Assembly (NCBI RefSeq): GCF_008298015.1
Contig: NZ_VTPX01000013.1
Coordinates: 1 to 64,000 of the forward strand
Length of the DNA stretch: 64,000 nucleotides
Source of the DNA: Salinicola corii
Lineage (GTDB): Bacteria > Pseudomonadota > Gammaproteobacteria > Pseudomonadales > Halomonadaceae
Direction: 5' to 3'
Shown: piece by piece, positions 17,084 through 26,092 of the stretch
How positions within the stretch are numbered: position 1 is the stretch's first letter
Layout of the letters: every line of letters begins with the position of its first letter
Made by a program: the position numbers and the translations under genes
The notes under the pieces: model-generated
Seen by the model: only the letters and a program-made list of their open reading frames with translations
Databases searched by the model: none
What the model was told of the DNA's origin: nothing

Positions 17084-17566
17084 ATGGTGTCGAGAGCCGT
17101 AGTTCACGCCGCCTGGGTGTTGTCGACGCTGGTCACGATGCCGGTCTGGGGGGAAACACTGCCGCGCCAGGCCCTGGCCCTCGACAATGGCGAACGCACG
17201 TACACGCTGCAGGTCGAGGTCGCCGAGACTCCGCAGCAGCGTTCACGAGGTCTGATGGAGCGCGATTCGCTTCCCGCCGACGCAGGGATGCTTTTTCTAT
17301 ACGGCGTCGAACAGCCGGCGACGAGCGCCTATTGGATGTATCGAACGCGGATTCCTCTGGATATCGCCTTCATCGACGGGGACGGCGTGATACGCTCGCT
17401 GAAGACCATGTCTCCTTGCCGCGCCGAGTCGTCGAGTCAATGCCCCGTCTACCCGGCGGGGGCGCGCTTCCGGGCCGCACTGGAAGCCAATGCAGGCTAC
17501 TTCGTCGAACGCCGGATCGAGGTGGGCGACCGTATCGAGCTGGCGCCCTGGATGGAATCACCATGA
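17084..17566 (+). CDS. DUF192-family exported protein
   Basis: 160 aa. A Sec-type signal peptide (Met-Val-Ser-Arg..., ending near VWG-ET) is followed by a single DUF192 domain. Recognisable are VEVAETPQQRSRGLMERDSLP, GMLFLYGVEQPATSAYWMYRT, the IPLDIAFIDGDGVI core and YPAGARFRAALEANAGYFVE near the end. DUF192 proteins are small beta-rich exported proteins of unclear function. GGGAGGGAG precedes ATG 17084 by 5-6 nt. Confidence 0.87.
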   Translation: MVSRAVVHAAWVLSTLVTMPVWGETLPRQALALDNGERTYTLQVEVAETPQQRSRGLMERDSLPADAGMLFLYGVEQPATSAYWMYRTRIPLDIAFIDGDGVIRSLKTMSPCRAESSSQCPVYPAGARFRAALEANAGYFVERRIEVGDRIELAPWMESP

Positions 17567-17902
17567 CGCGCATTCGCTTCCGGCATGAGTCATTCCGATA
17601 ATGGTGGTCGGGAGGCGGCCCATGTCCCCGGGATCACCGGAAAAGCCCTCAGTGACGGTGTCCGGGGATTGACCGATAGGTCGGTTCTTGCCTGAGAGGG
17701 CGGAATCCGTGCCTTCCGATGGTTTTTCCGGCCAAAAACTCGCTATATGATAGCGCGCCGTCGGGGCTAAGTTATGTTGCAATGGGTAAGTCACGGGCAC
17801 GGTGCGATCTGAATCACACCCTGATGCACGCCGGTCGGCCTGTTGTCTTCGCGATCGGAACGCCGATCAACACAATAAACGGGAAATATTCGAGGTATGC
17901 GC
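17567..17902. other. Intergenic region upstream of the TAXI-TRAP operon
   Basis: 336 bases with no credible gene. It holds a short inverted repeat CGCTAT-ATG-ATAGCG (17741-17755), within which TATGAT (17746-17751) could serve as a -10 element; no good -35 is seen at the right distance. Just before the binding-protein gene, GAGG (17892-17895) is the ribosome binding site. Confidence 0.5.
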
Positions 17903-18877
17903 ATGAAACGCCACGCATTAACCGCAGCCGTTCTCTCCTCCGCCCTGATGGGCGCCGTATCGATCTCCACGCCGGCCATGGCGCAGGATCAGCAGTACAT
18001 CACCATCGGCACCGGTGGTCAGACCGGGGTCTACTACGTCGTCGGCCAGTCCGTCTGCCGGATGGTCAATCGCAGCGCCGAGGAGAGCGGCATTCGGTGT
18101 AACGCGCCGTCCACCGGTGGCTCCGTTGCCAACATCAACGGCATCAAGTCCGGCGAACTGAACATGGGGGTCGCTCAGTCCGACGTCCAGTTCAATGCCT
18201 ACAACGGCAAGGCGCAGTTCGATCAGCCGATGGAGAACCTGCGCTCGGTCTTCTCGCTCCACGGTGAGCCGCTGACCATCCTAGCGCGCAAGGATGCCGA
18301 CATTAACTCCATCCAGGACCTGAAAGGCAAGCGCGTCAATATCGGTAACCCGGGCTCCGGCCAGCGCGCCACCATGGAAGTGCTGATGGATGCGGAAGGC
18401 TGGGACACCAGCGTCTTCTCGCTATCTTCCGAGCTCGGTGCCGCCGAGATGGCCTCAGCGCTGGCCGACAACAACATAGATGCCATGGCATACGTGGTCG
18501 GTCACCCCAACGGCGCCATCCAGGAAGCGACCACCACCGTCGCCTCCAACCTGGTCCCGTTGAACGACGATGCCGTCAAAGGACTGGTCGATGAGTTCCC
18601 CTACTACAGCATGTCCACCATTCCAGGCGGCATGTACGAGGGCAACCCGGACGACGTCGAGACCTTCGGTGTCCGCGCGACCTTCGTGACGTCCGCCGAC
18701 GTCGACGACGAGGTCGTCTACCAGACGGTCAAGGCCGTGTTCGACAACTTCGATCGCTTCAAGCGCCTGCACCCCGCGTTCGCCAACCTGACGCCGGAAG
18801 ACATGATCAGCCAGGGCCTCTCCGCCCCGCTGCATGAAGGGGCCAAGCGCTACTACAAGGAGCAGGGCTGGTTGTAA
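17903..18877 (+). CDS. TAXI-family TRAP transporter solute-binding protein
   Basis: Periplasmic binding protein, 324 aa, with signal peptide (MKRHALTAAVLSSALMGAVS... ending TPAMA|QDQ). The mature start YITIGTGGQTGVYYVVGQSVC is the TAXI (TRAP-associated extracytoplasmic immunogenic) signature, as are APSTGGSVANINGIKSGELNMG and the QDLKGKRVNIGNPGSGQR segment. Ligands of this family are dicarboxylates, glutamate or related compounds; the ligand here is unknown. The start is 17903 rather than ATG 17897 because GAGG lies 7 nt before the former and only 1 nt before the latter. The permease gene follows after 305 bp. Confidence 0.92.
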   Translation: MKRHALTAAVLSSALMGAVSISTPAMAQDQQYITIGTGGQTGVYYVVGQSVCRMVNRSAEESGIRCNAPSTGGSVANINGIKSGELNMGVAQSDVQFNAYNGKAQFDQPMENLRSVFSLHGEPLTILARKDADINSIQDLKGKRVNIGNPGSGQRATMEVLMDAEGWDTSVFSLSSELGAAEMASALADNNIDAMAYVVGHPNGAIQEATTTVASNLVPLNDDAVKGLVDEFPYYSMSTIPGGMYEGNPDDVETFGVRATFVTSADVDDEVVYQTVKAVFDNFDRFKRLHPAFANLTPEDMISQGLSAPLHEGAKRYYKEQGWL

Positions 18878-18916
18878 CGGCTCGACGTCATTCTCGAGAG
18901 ACGTCGTTGACACTCT

Positions 18917-18946
18917 GGCGCGGTGGTTGTCTGCAACCGCCGCGCC
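18917..18946 (+). promoter_or_regulatory. Hairpin between TAXI binding protein and permease genes
   Basis: GGCGCGGTGGTTG and CAACCGCCGCGCC form a 13-bp stem with one G-T pair around a TCTG loop, 39 bp after the binding-protein stop. No T tract follows. It probably uncouples binding-protein expression from permease expression by stabilising or partly ending the first transcript. Confidence 0.6.
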
Positions 18947-19055
18947 GTTGGATGGAATCCCCGCGACGATGATCGTCGCATCGAATCAGGCGTGAACCGA
19001 TAATCGTGTCGATGTCGGTTCACTCACCGGTCGCCAAGGGTTTGTACGAAAAGTC

Positions 19056-19098
19056 GGCGAGCGAAGGCAAGAAAAGGCAAAAATCGGCGAAAGAGGAC
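19056..19098 (+). repeat. Dispersed intergenic repeat, copy B
   Basis: GGCGAGCGAAGGCAAGAAAA followed by GGCAAAAATCGGCGAAAGAGG. The first 29 bases match copy A (7011 down to 6983, minus strand) with two differences; similarity then decays. It sits in the TAXI binding protein to permease gap, as copy A sits in the livM-livG gap. Confidence 0.65.
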
Positions 19099-19182
19099 CG
19101 GGCTGGCGCTCCGGGTTTTCGTTGCGCAACGATTCGCTCGCGCAGGCAATGATTCAGTGTTTCCTCATGTCAGGATCTGCTC

Positions 19183-21783
19183 ATGACCGATAACAAGACT
19201 TCCGGCCCCGATCAGGCCAAGCTGGAAGAACTGGCCGCGACCGATACCGGTGGTCGCAAACTGACCGGAACGCCCAACCGCCTCCTGCTCGGTGTGGCGG
19301 CGCTGTGGTCGCTGTTCCAGCTCTGGATCGCCTCGCCGCTTCCCTTCATCGTCGGATTTGGTGTCTTCAGCGCCACCGAGGCGCGTTCCATTCACCTGGC
19401 ATTTGCCGTTTTCCTGGCCTTCATGGCCTATCCGGCGTTCAAGCGCTCGCCACGCGAGCGCATGCCGATCCTCGATTGGGTGATGGCCTTGGTCGGGGCG
19501 TTCTGCGCCTCGTACCTCTACTTCTTCTACGCCCAGCTGTCGCAGCGCCCCGGCGCGCCGATTCTGCAGGACGTGATCGTCGGCGTGGTGGGGATCGTGT
19601 TGCTGCTCGAGGCGACACGCCGCGCGCTCGGACCGCCGCTGATGATCATCGCGCTGGTCTTCCTGGTCTATTCGCTGGCGGGACCCTACATGCCGGGGAT
19701 CCTGGCCCATCGTGGCGTCAGCTTCTCCGGGCTGGTCAATCACCAGTGGCTGACCACGCAAGGGGTGTTCGGGATCGCGCTGGGGGTGTCCACCAGCTTC
19801 GTGTTCCTGTTCGTGCTGTTTGGCGCGCTGCTCGACAAGGCCGGCGCCGGCAACTACTTCATCAAGGTCGCGTTTTCGCTGCTGGGGCACTATCGCGGTG
19901 GCCCGGCCAAGGCCGCCGTGGTTTCTTCCGGTCTCACCGGCCTGATCTCTGGTTCCTCGATCGCCAATACCGTGACCACCGGCACCTTCACCATCCCGAT
20001 GATGAAGCGCGTCGGCTTCAGCGCGACCAAGGCGGGCGCGGTCGAGGTTTCCTCGTCTGTCAACGGTCAAATCATGCCGCCAGTCATGGGCGCGGCCGCG
20101 TTCCTGATGGTCGAATATGTCGGTATTCCGTATATCGAAGTGATCAAGCACGCTTTCCTGCCGGCGGTCATCTCCTACATCGCACTGCTCTATATCGTTC
20201 ATCTCGAGGCGATGAAGGCCGGGATGCAGGGACTGCCCAGCGGCAACCCGCAGCGGCCCTGGCTCAACAAGATTCTCGGCTTCCTGACCGGGCTGGTCGG
20301 CATCATGGCGCTGGCGTTCGCCGTCTACTATGGCATCGGCTGGCTCAAGCCGGTGCTGGGAGATTCGGCTTCCTGGGTCATCGCCCTGGGCATCGGCGCC
20401 ATCTACATCGCGCTGCTGAAGATGGGCGCCCACTACCCCGAACTGGAAGTGGACGACCCTTCGCAGGAGATCACCCAACTGCCGCGTACCAAACCCACCG
20501 TGATGGTGGGGCTGCACTACATTCTGCCGGTGGTCGTGCTGGTGTGGTGTCTGATGGTGGAGCGACTGTCGCCGGGCCTGTCGGCGTTCTGGGCCACCGC
20601 CTTCATGATCTTCATCATCCTGACGCAGCGGCCGGTCGACGCCTTCTTCCGTGGCAAGAGCGAACTGGCCAGCGACATCAAGCGTGGCGGCATGGATTTG
20701 TGGGACGGACTAATCGATGGTGCCCGCAACATGATCGGTATCGGTATCGCCACCGCGACCGCGGGCATCATCGTCGGCGCCGTCGCGCAGACCGGTGTCG
20801 GCCTGGTGCTGGCGGATCTGGTCGAAACGCTGTCGATGGGCAACCTGCTGCTGATGCTGCTGCTCACCGCGGTTCTCAGCCTGATCCTGGGCATGGGACT
20901 GCCGACCACCGCCAATTACATCGTGGTTTCCGCGCTGCTGGCACCGGTGATCGTACAGCTGGGCGAGCAGAACGGTTTGATCGTGCCGCTGATCGCGGTG
21001 CATCTGTTCGTGTTCTACTTCGGCATCATGGCCGACGTCACACCGCCGGTGGGGCTGGCCTCGTTCGCGGCGGCGGCGATCTCCGGCGCGGATCCAATTC
21101 GAACGGGTTTCCAGGCGTTCTATTACAGCCTGCGGACGGCGGCGCTGCCCTTCCTGTTCATCTTCAACACCGATCTGTTGCTGATCAATGTCGACTGGCT
21201 CCATGGCATCATCATCTTCATCGTGGCAACGGTGGCGATGCTGATCTTTGCGGCGGCGACGCAAGGATTCATGCTGGTCAGGAGCCGCTGGTACGAGAGC
21301 CTGCTACTGTTGCTGGTAGCCTTCACGCTGTTTCGCCCCGGCTTCTGGATGGACATGGTCGATGCGCCTTACGAAGAGGTGCCACCGGCGCAATTCGAAC
21401 AGGCGCTGGGCGAGATCGGCCCCGACGGTCACCTGATGACGCGGATCGAGGGGCTCGATGCCTACGGCGCGCCGACCAGCTTCGTGATCCAGGTGCCGGC
21501 GACGGAGGGCGAGACCGGTGCCGAGCGGCTGCAGAGCCTGGGTCTGCACCTGATGCAGGAAGACGGCAAGACGTTGGTGGACATGACCGATTTCGGCAGT
21601 CAGGCGGAAAAGCTGGGTTTCGACTTCGATCAGCAGATCGTCTCGGTACGTATCCCTACGTCGCAAATGCCGAAAGAGCTGATGTGGATCCCGGCGCTGC
21701 TGATGTTCGGGCTGGTCGTCGCGCTCCAGCGGCGTCGCCGGGGACCCTCGGCCGGCAAGCCCGAGCGACCGGCAACGGCCTGA
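19183..21783 (+). CDS. TRAP transporter permease, fused DctQ-DctM type, with DUF3394 tail
   Basis: 866-residue inner-membrane protein combining the small (4TM) and large (12TM) TRAP subunits, the usual form for TAXI systems. About 16-18 hydrophobic helices are seen. Family segments include VSTSFVFLFVLFGALLDKAGAGNYF, GGPAKAAVVSSGLTGLISGSSIANTVTTGTFTIP and LSLILGMGLPTTANYIVVSAL. After about residue 700 a soluble domain (PPAQFEQALGEIGPDGHLMT onwards) and a final helix match the DUF3394 tail of some TAXI permeases. It works with the upstream binding protein and is driven by a Na+ or H+ gradient. A weak CAGGAT lies before ATG 19183. Confidence 0.92.
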   Translation: MTDNKTSGPDQAKLEELAATDTGGRKLTGTPNRLLLGVAALWSLFQLWIASPLPFIVGFGVFSATEARSIHLAFAVFLAFMAYPAFKRSPRERMPILDWVMALVGAFCASYLYFFYAQLSQRPGAPILQDVIVGVVGIVLLLEATRRALGPPLMIIALVFLVYSLAGPYMPGILAHRGVSFSGLVNHQWLTTQGVFGIALGVSTSFVFLFVLFGALLDKAGAGNYFIKVAFSLLGHYRGGPAKAAVVSSGLTGLISGSSIANTVTTGTFTIPMMKRVGFSATKAGAVEVSSSVNGQIMPPVMGAAAFLMVEYVGIPYIEVIKHAFLPAVISYIALLYIVHLEAMKAGMQGLPSGNPQRPWLNKILGFLTGLVGIMALAFAVYYGIGWLKPVLGDSASWVIALGIGAIYIALLKMGAHYPELEVDDPSQEITQLPRTKPTVMVGLHYILPVVVLVWCLMVERLSPGLSAFWATAFMIFIILTQRPVDAFFRGKSELASDIKRGGMDLWDGLIDGARNMIGIGIATATAGIIVGAVAQTGVGLVLADLVETLSMGNLLLMLLLTAVLSLILGMGLPTTANYIVVSALLAPVIVQLGEQNGLIVPLIAVHLFVFYFGIMADVTPPVGLASFAAAAISGADPIRTGFQAFYYSLRTAALPFLFIFNTDLLLINVDWLHGIIIFIVATVAMLIFAAATQGFMLVRSRWYESLLLLLVAFTLFRPGFWMDMVDAPYEEVPPAQFEQALGEIGPDGHLMTRIEGLDAYGAPTSFVIQVPATEGETGAERLQSLGLHLMQEDGKTLVDMTDFGSQAEKLGFDFDQQIVSVRIPTSQMPKELMWIPALLMFGLVVALQRRRRGPSAGKPERPATA

Positions 21784-21896
21784 CGCCGGGCCCGTGTCGA
21801 CATGACGGCCGTCTCTCACGAGGCGGTCGTTTTTCATCCCGGGGTCGTCATCGCGCCGCCAGCGATGACGTCATCTTGACCAGAAGCGAGGTGAGC

Positions 21897-22346
21897 GTGA
21901 GCTTTCCCGATGCATCCATCGATTATCGCCAGCATCCCGAATGCTACCGTATCGGCCATGGCGAACGCGGCGTCTTCCATGTCCAACCCTACAAGGATGA
22001 ACTGCTTCCGCTGTGGGCGATTCGCAACGAAGCCGATGCCAGGCAGGCAGTCCGCGATCTCTCCGCGCGGTTTCGCGGCTATCGCGAACGCGGCGATTTC
22101 GTGGGCATGGACATGACGCGCAAGTATCTGCAAATGGGCTATACCCGCGCGAGACGCTACGCGCGCTACCCTGGCGGGCGCAAGAGGGACGCCACGGGGC
22201 GCCAGCGACGACCGGGCAACGCCGATGCCGAGAAGGCCCGCATCGCCGAGCACTATCGTTCGGCGCTGGACCGCTTGCGTGGCGACAAGGTCTACCAGCA
22301 GGCCAAACGCGAATACCAGCGTCGCCTGCGATCCGCCCGGGGCTGA
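21897..22346 (+). CDS. DUF4385-family protein
   Basis: 149 aa, cytoplasmic, strongly basic in its C-terminal half. It matches DUF4385 by IDYRQHPECYRIGHGERGVF, the VQPYKDELLPLW segment and FVGMDMTRKYLQMGYTRARRYA. Function unknown. The GTG at 21897 (V-SFPDASIDY) is chosen because GAGGTGA (21888-21894) lies just upstream. The same frame stays open for a long way upstream over the TRAP permease gene, but only this tail is a real gene. It is followed after 37 bp by the MOSC gene. Confidence 0.85.
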   Translation: MSFPDASIDYRQHPECYRIGHGERGVFHVQPYKDELLPLWAIRNEADARQAVRDLSARFRGYRERGDFVGMDMTRKYLQMGYTRARRYARYPGGRKRDATGRQRRPGNADAEKARIAEHYRSALDRLRGDKVYQQAKREYQRRLRSARG

Positions 22347-22383
22347 GCGCGTCACCGATCATTTTTCGACAGGAGAGCCTTTC

Positions 22384-23184
22384 GTGCCCACGCTTGCCAC
22401 CATCCATCGTTATCCGATCAAGTCCACCGCGGGCTCGTCCCTGCAACGTGCCCGAGTCGAGGAGGAAGGCCTCGCCGGCGACCGCCGGTTCATGGTGGTC
22501 AGGCCCGACGGCACCTTTCTGACCGCGCGAACGCATCCGGGGCTTCAGCGAGTCCGAGCGCAGTTCGACGGAGAGCGCCTGACCTTGACCCATGACGTCC
22601 TGCCCCCGGTGGATGTGGCCCGTCGGGAGTTCTCGGGGCATCCCTTCGATACCCAGGTGTGGGCCGACTCCTTCACCGCCACCACCACGCACACCTCGCT
22701 CGATGAGTGGTTCAGTGACGCCGCCGGCGAACCGGCGCGGCTGCTGTGGCTGGGTGAGCGGTCCCCGCGCTATCGGGACGCGATCGGAGTCAGAGTCAGT
22801 TTCGCCGACGGCTATCCGCTGTTGCTGATCTCCGAGGCCTCGCTGGAGGATCTCAACGCCCGTACCGATGGCACACACGTCATGGCGCAATTCCGACCCA
22901 ACCTCGTCGCGACCGGCACAGAGCCCTACGCTGAGGATGGCTGGAAGCGAATTCGCATCGGCGAGGTGACGTTTCGCGTCGATGCGCCTTGCTCGCGCTG
23001 CGCCATGGTGACGGTCGACCCGTTCAGGGGGGAGAAGCGTGCCGACAAGGAACCACTCAAGACGCTGGCCGGCTATCGCCGGGGAGAGAAAGGCAAGGTC
23101 TATTTCGGTCAGAATCTGGTGGCGGAAAACAGCGGAGAGATCCAGGTGGGCGACACCATCGAGGTGCTGGAATTCTTGAGCTGA
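22384..23184 (+). CDS. MOSC-domain protein, YcbX-like
   Basis: 266 aa: an N-terminal beta-barrel MOSC_N domain (IHRYPIKSTAGSSLQRARVE ... GDRRFMVV) followed by a MOSC domain. The conserved cysteine region is RVDAPCSRCAMVTVDPFRG. MOSC proteins such as YcbX and mARC bind molybdenum cofactor and reduce N-hydroxylated bases. E. coli YcbX has an extra C-terminal 2Fe-2S ferredoxin domain, which is absent here, so an external electron donor would be needed. The GTG start at 22384 follows ACAGGAGAG. Confidence 0.87.
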   Translation: MPTLATIHRYPIKSTAGSSLQRARVEEEGLAGDRRFMVVRPDGTFLTARTHPGLQRVRAQFDGERLTLTHDVLPPVDVARREFSGHPFDTQVWADSFTATTTHTSLDEWFSDAAGEPARLLWLGERSPRYRDAIGVRVSFADGYPLLLISEASLEDLNARTDGTHVMAQFRPNLVATGTEPYAEDGWKRIRIGEVTFRVDAPCSRCAMVTVDPFRGEKRADKEPLKTLAGYRRGEKGKVYFGQNLVAENSGEIQVGDTIEVLEFLS

Positions 23185-23739
23185 GATGAACCCGGCATGA
23201 ACGTTATCGGCGGGTAACGTTCATGCTGCGTTGAGGTTAACTTTCCCTCGAAAACATTCATCTTCGCGTCAGGTTGTCGAGTGTTCTGTTACATTAGTTT
23301 TTGTTAAATATTTGATGTTTCCTGCCCGCTGTCACCTGCCGTGACACTCCCTGTCATGCACCGTTCATCTTGAAGAAAACCACATCGCGGTAACCCCGTT
23401 TTTACGTTTCTTTGCCGCCGGGCGATGGCCGATCGGCTGCACGAAGCTGTCTCGACGGCATCGGCATCTCGCTTTCCTGAATCAACATTCAATCACACCG
23501 CCTTACAAAATTTGCAGGCGGCAAAGCGATTTTCGCTTGCCTGGAACGGTGCTCCCGCCTTACGACTTTATGTGAAGCCTGCGCCTTTCGTCTCATGCGA
23601 GGGAGAGCGGGGAGTCCGGTCCGAAGGACCGGTGCTTCGACCGACCCTCGCGTGCCGTGCGTGGGGACCGTGGGCCCCATCGAGCCCATCGGCGTCGAGC
23701 GACAGGGATTCCAATCGTCACCGTACAGGAGTGCTGGAC
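23185..23739. other. Intergenic region upstream of carbonic anhydrase
   Basis: 555 bases without a credible gene. The first part (23185-23400) is AT richer and includes a perfect hairpin at 23195-23226. An open frame reaches into the region from the carbonic anhydrase gene, but its product has no family features. The region probably carries the promoter and leader of the carbonic anhydrase/SulP operon. Confidence 0.5.
23195..23226 (+). terminator. Terminator-like hairpin after the MOSC gene
   Basis: GCATGAACGTTA (23195-23206) and TAACGTTCATGC (23215-23226) form a perfect 12-bp stem with an 8-nt loop, 10 bp after the stop codon. The following bases are T rich only in short runs, so Rho-independent termination is likely but not certain. 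Confidence 0.6.
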
Positions 23740-24384
23740 ATGCAATTTTTCGACCGTTTGCTACTCGAGAACCGGGCCTGGGCCGACAACATGAAAGCTT
23801 CCGACCCGGAAATTTTCGAGCGGCTCCATCAGGGGCAATCGCCATCCGCGCTGTGGATCGGCTGCTGCGACAGTCGGGTACCGGCGGAGCAGATCTGTAA
23901 TGCCAAACCCGGGGAGCTTTTCATCCACCGCAATATCGCCAACCTGGTTCACGAGGACGATGCCAACGTCTCGAGCGTGCTCGAATACGCCATCCACGCG
24001 CTCAAGGTCGATCACATCATCGTCTGCGGTCACCGCGGCTGTGGCGGGATCCAGGCGGCAGTCGCCGGTGGGGACGCGCTGCAGGCGCTGCCCTACGTCG
24101 ACAAGCACCTGGGCCAGGTCAAGCGACTGGTCGCCGAGCGCAAGGAGGAACTCGCTCGGTTCTCGCGTTTGAGCGACAAGGTCGACCACGTCGTCGAACT
24201 CAACGTCATCGCCCAGGTCGAGCGGCTCTCCTCGCTGCCGCTGGTCAGCGACAGCTGGGAGGCGCGCCGGGCGCCGAGCCTGCATGGCTGGGTCTATGAC
24301 CTGGCCACCGGACACCTCGAGGAGGTCTACCGCCGCGAGGCCGAATGGGCCGATCAGAACTGGCAGCAGGCAGCGGCCGGCTAG
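23740..24384 (+). CDS. can: Beta-class carbonic anhydrase
   Basis: Interconverts CO2 and bicarbonate in the cytoplasm; 214 aa, the usual length for the Can type. Zinc ligands and catalytic residues are visible: Cys42 and Asp44-Arg46 in WIGCCDSRVPAE, and His98/Cys101 in VCGHRGCGGI. FIHRNIANLV is also conserved. ATG 23740 (MQFFDRLLLENRAW) follows ACAGGAGTG; earlier in-frame starts add unrelated sequence. A SulP permease gene follows after 45 bp, a common pairing in which the permease imports bicarbonate and the anhydrase balances it with CO2. Confidence 0.94.
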   Translation: MQFFDRLLLENRAWADNMKASDPEIFERLHQGQSPSALWIGCCDSRVPAEQICNAKPGELFIHRNIANLVHEDDANVSSVLEYAIHALKVDHIIVCGHRGCGGIQAAVAGGDALQALPYVDKHLGQVKRLVAERKEELARFSRLSDKVDHVVELNVIAQVERLSSLPLVSDSWEARRAPSLHGWVYDLATGHLEEVYRREAEWADQNWQQAAAG

Positions 24385-24429
24385 ATCGAACGCCGACACG
24401 CTGTGACTCAAGGATCCGAGGACACGACA

Positions 24430-26016
24430 ATGACGACACCGACGCAAACGGCTTCGGCACAACGCGACAACCCCGACACCTTCTCTTTCCGGCATCTTGC
24501 CCGCGATATCCCGGCGGGGATCGTGGTCTTTCTGGTAGCGATTCCGCTCTGCCTGGGGATCGCACTGGCTTCCGGCGCGCCTCCCATCGCCGGTCTTGTC
24601 GCCGGCATGGTGGGCGGGCTGGTGGTGACGATGTTCAGCGGCTCGGCGCTCAGCGTCAGCGGTCCGGCGGCCGGCCTGACCGTCATCGTGCTGGATGCGA
24701 TCGAACAGTTGGGCAGCTTTTCCGCTTTCCTGATCGCGGTGGTGCTGGCCGGCGCGCTGCAACTGCTGATGGGGATCTTCAAGCTGGGCCGGATCGGTGC
24801 CTTCGTGCCGACCTCGGTGATCAAGGGGATGCTGGCCGGCATCGGTCTGATCCTGGTGCTGGGTCAATTCCCCATGGCACTGGGACACCCCCTGGAGGAG
24901 ATGCCATCCATCACCGAACCGGTCGCGCTGTTCAGCGATATCTCGCCGCTGGCCACGCTGATCGCGTTGTTCAGTCTGGCGCTGCTGGTGCTGTGGGAGC
25001 AGCCGATGATCAAGCGGCACCGGGCGCTGGCACTGATCCCGGGGCCGCTGCTGGTGGTGCTCGGCAGTATCGCCATCGATCGCCTGGTGGGCGGCGCGAT
25101 GCCTGGCTGGGCGCTGGGAGCGGGGCATCACATCGATCTCGACGGCCTGTCCGGACCTTCGGAGCTGATCGCCCAGATGACCCGGTCGGATCTCGGCGCG
25201 CTGGCCAACCCGGCGGTCTATACGGTCGCCATCACCATCGCCATCATCGCCAGCCTCGAGACGCTGTTGAGCCTGGAGGCCATCGACAAGCTGGACCCGC
25301 TCAAGCGTCACTCGCCGCCACACCGCGAATTGAAGGCCCAGGGCATCGGCAACATGGTGTGCGGGCTGGTCGGGGCGCTGCCGGTCACTGCGGTGATCGT
25401 GCGCAGCTCCGCCAACGCCAATGCGGGGGGCCGCACGCGGCTGTCCAGCCTGATTCACGGTGGCCTGCTGCTGGTGAGCGTGGCGTTTCTGGCGGTCTGG
25501 CTCGAGTTGATTCCCCTGGCCACGCTGGCGGCGATCCTGCTGCACACCGGCTACAAGCTGGCCAAGCCGGCGCTGTTCATGGAGCAGTATCGCGAGGGGA
25601 TGCGTCGTTTCATCCCGTTCACCGTGACGGTGATCACGATTCTCGCCACCGATCTGCTGATGGGCGTGCTGGTGGGGCTGGTGTGCAGTCTCTACTTCCT
25701 GCTGCAGTCCGGCTATCGTTCGGCGATTGCCTGCACCCGGCGTGGCGATCACATGCTGCTCAAGTTCCAGCAGGACGTCTCGTTTTTGAACCGTGAGGAG
25801 ATGCGCCAGTATCTCGATACGGTGCCGGACAACGGCGAGCTGATCATCGATGCCACCGGCGCCAACTACATCGATCCGGACATTCGCGAGGATATCGACC
25901 GTTTCGTCGGCAACGCGTCTTCCCGCGGCATCGTGGTCGAGCTGCGCGATGTGGAAGGTACCTCCGGCACGTTCGGCGATGTCGAGCCGGCCCAAGGCGT
26001 GGCGCGGGCCGTTTGA
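24430..26016 (+). CDS. SulP-family anion permease, probable bicarbonate transporter
   Basis: 528 aa with about 12 hydrophobic segments. The N-terminal SulP signature DIPAGIVVFLVAIPLCLGIALASG is clear, as is FSGSALSVSGPAAGLTVIV. The cytoplasmic C-terminal STAS-like part is short (about 90 residues) and ends soon after FGDVEPAQG. The neighbouring carbonic anhydrase points to bicarbonate as substrate, as in the marine SulP/BicA group; sulfate cannot be excluded. ATG 24430 is preceded by GAGGA at about 24417-24421; an in-frame upstream ATG at 24403 has a poorer site. Confidence 0.88.
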   Translation: MTTPTQTASAQRDNPDTFSFRHLARDIPAGIVVFLVAIPLCLGIALASGAPPIAGLVAGMVGGLVVTMFSGSALSVSGPAAGLTVIVLDAIEQLGSFSAFLIAVVLAGALQLLMGIFKLGRIGAFVPTSVIKGMLAGIGLILVLGQFPMALGHPLEEMPSITEPVALFSDISPLATLIALFSLALLVLWEQPMIKRHRALALIPGPLLVVLGSIAIDRLVGGAMPGWALGAGHHIDLDGLSGPSELIAQMTRSDLGALANPAVYTVAITIAIIASLETLLSLEAIDKLDPLKRHSPPHRELKAQGIGNMVCGLVGALPVTAVIVRSSANANAGGRTRLSSLIHGGLLLVSVAFLAVWLELIPLATLAAILLHTGYKLAKPALFMEQYREGMRRFIPFTVTVITILATDLLMGVLVGLVCSLYFLLQSGYRSAIACTRRGDHMLLKFQQDVSFLNREEMRQYLDTVPDNGELIIDATGANYIDPDIREDIDRFVGNASSRGIVVELRDVEGTSGTFGDVEPAQGVARAV

Positions 26017-26040
26017 CCACCGGTGGCGACCCCGTCTCGA

Positions 26041-26068
26041 CCGCCGCGCCCTTGCCGGGGTGCGGCGG
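26041..26068. terminator. GC-rich hairpin between convergent genes
   Basis: CCGCCGC-GCCC and GGGGT-GCGGCGG pair imperfectly around TTGCC. It lies between the stop codons of the rightward SulP gene and the leftward GNAT gene, so it may serve both. No T tract is seen. Confidence 0.4.
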
Positions 26069-26092
26069 TTCGCGTTGGCATGAAGCCAGCTC

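Noticed and set aside
17558-17800. An 80-codon minus-strand frame between DUF192 and the TAXI gene
   Set aside because: Overlaps the DUF192 3' end and the promoter region of the TAXI gene; no motifs.
19305-22346. A 1013-codon open frame overlapping the TRAP permease gene in another frame
   Set aside because: It is a high-GC shadow of the permease gene; only the last 149 codons (DUF4385, from 21897) have family features and a ribosome binding site.
23761-25995. A 744-codon open frame antisense to carbonic anhydrase and SulP
   Set aside because: Composition is Arg/His/Gln/Asp rich with no motifs, as expected from the complement of high-GC coding sequence.
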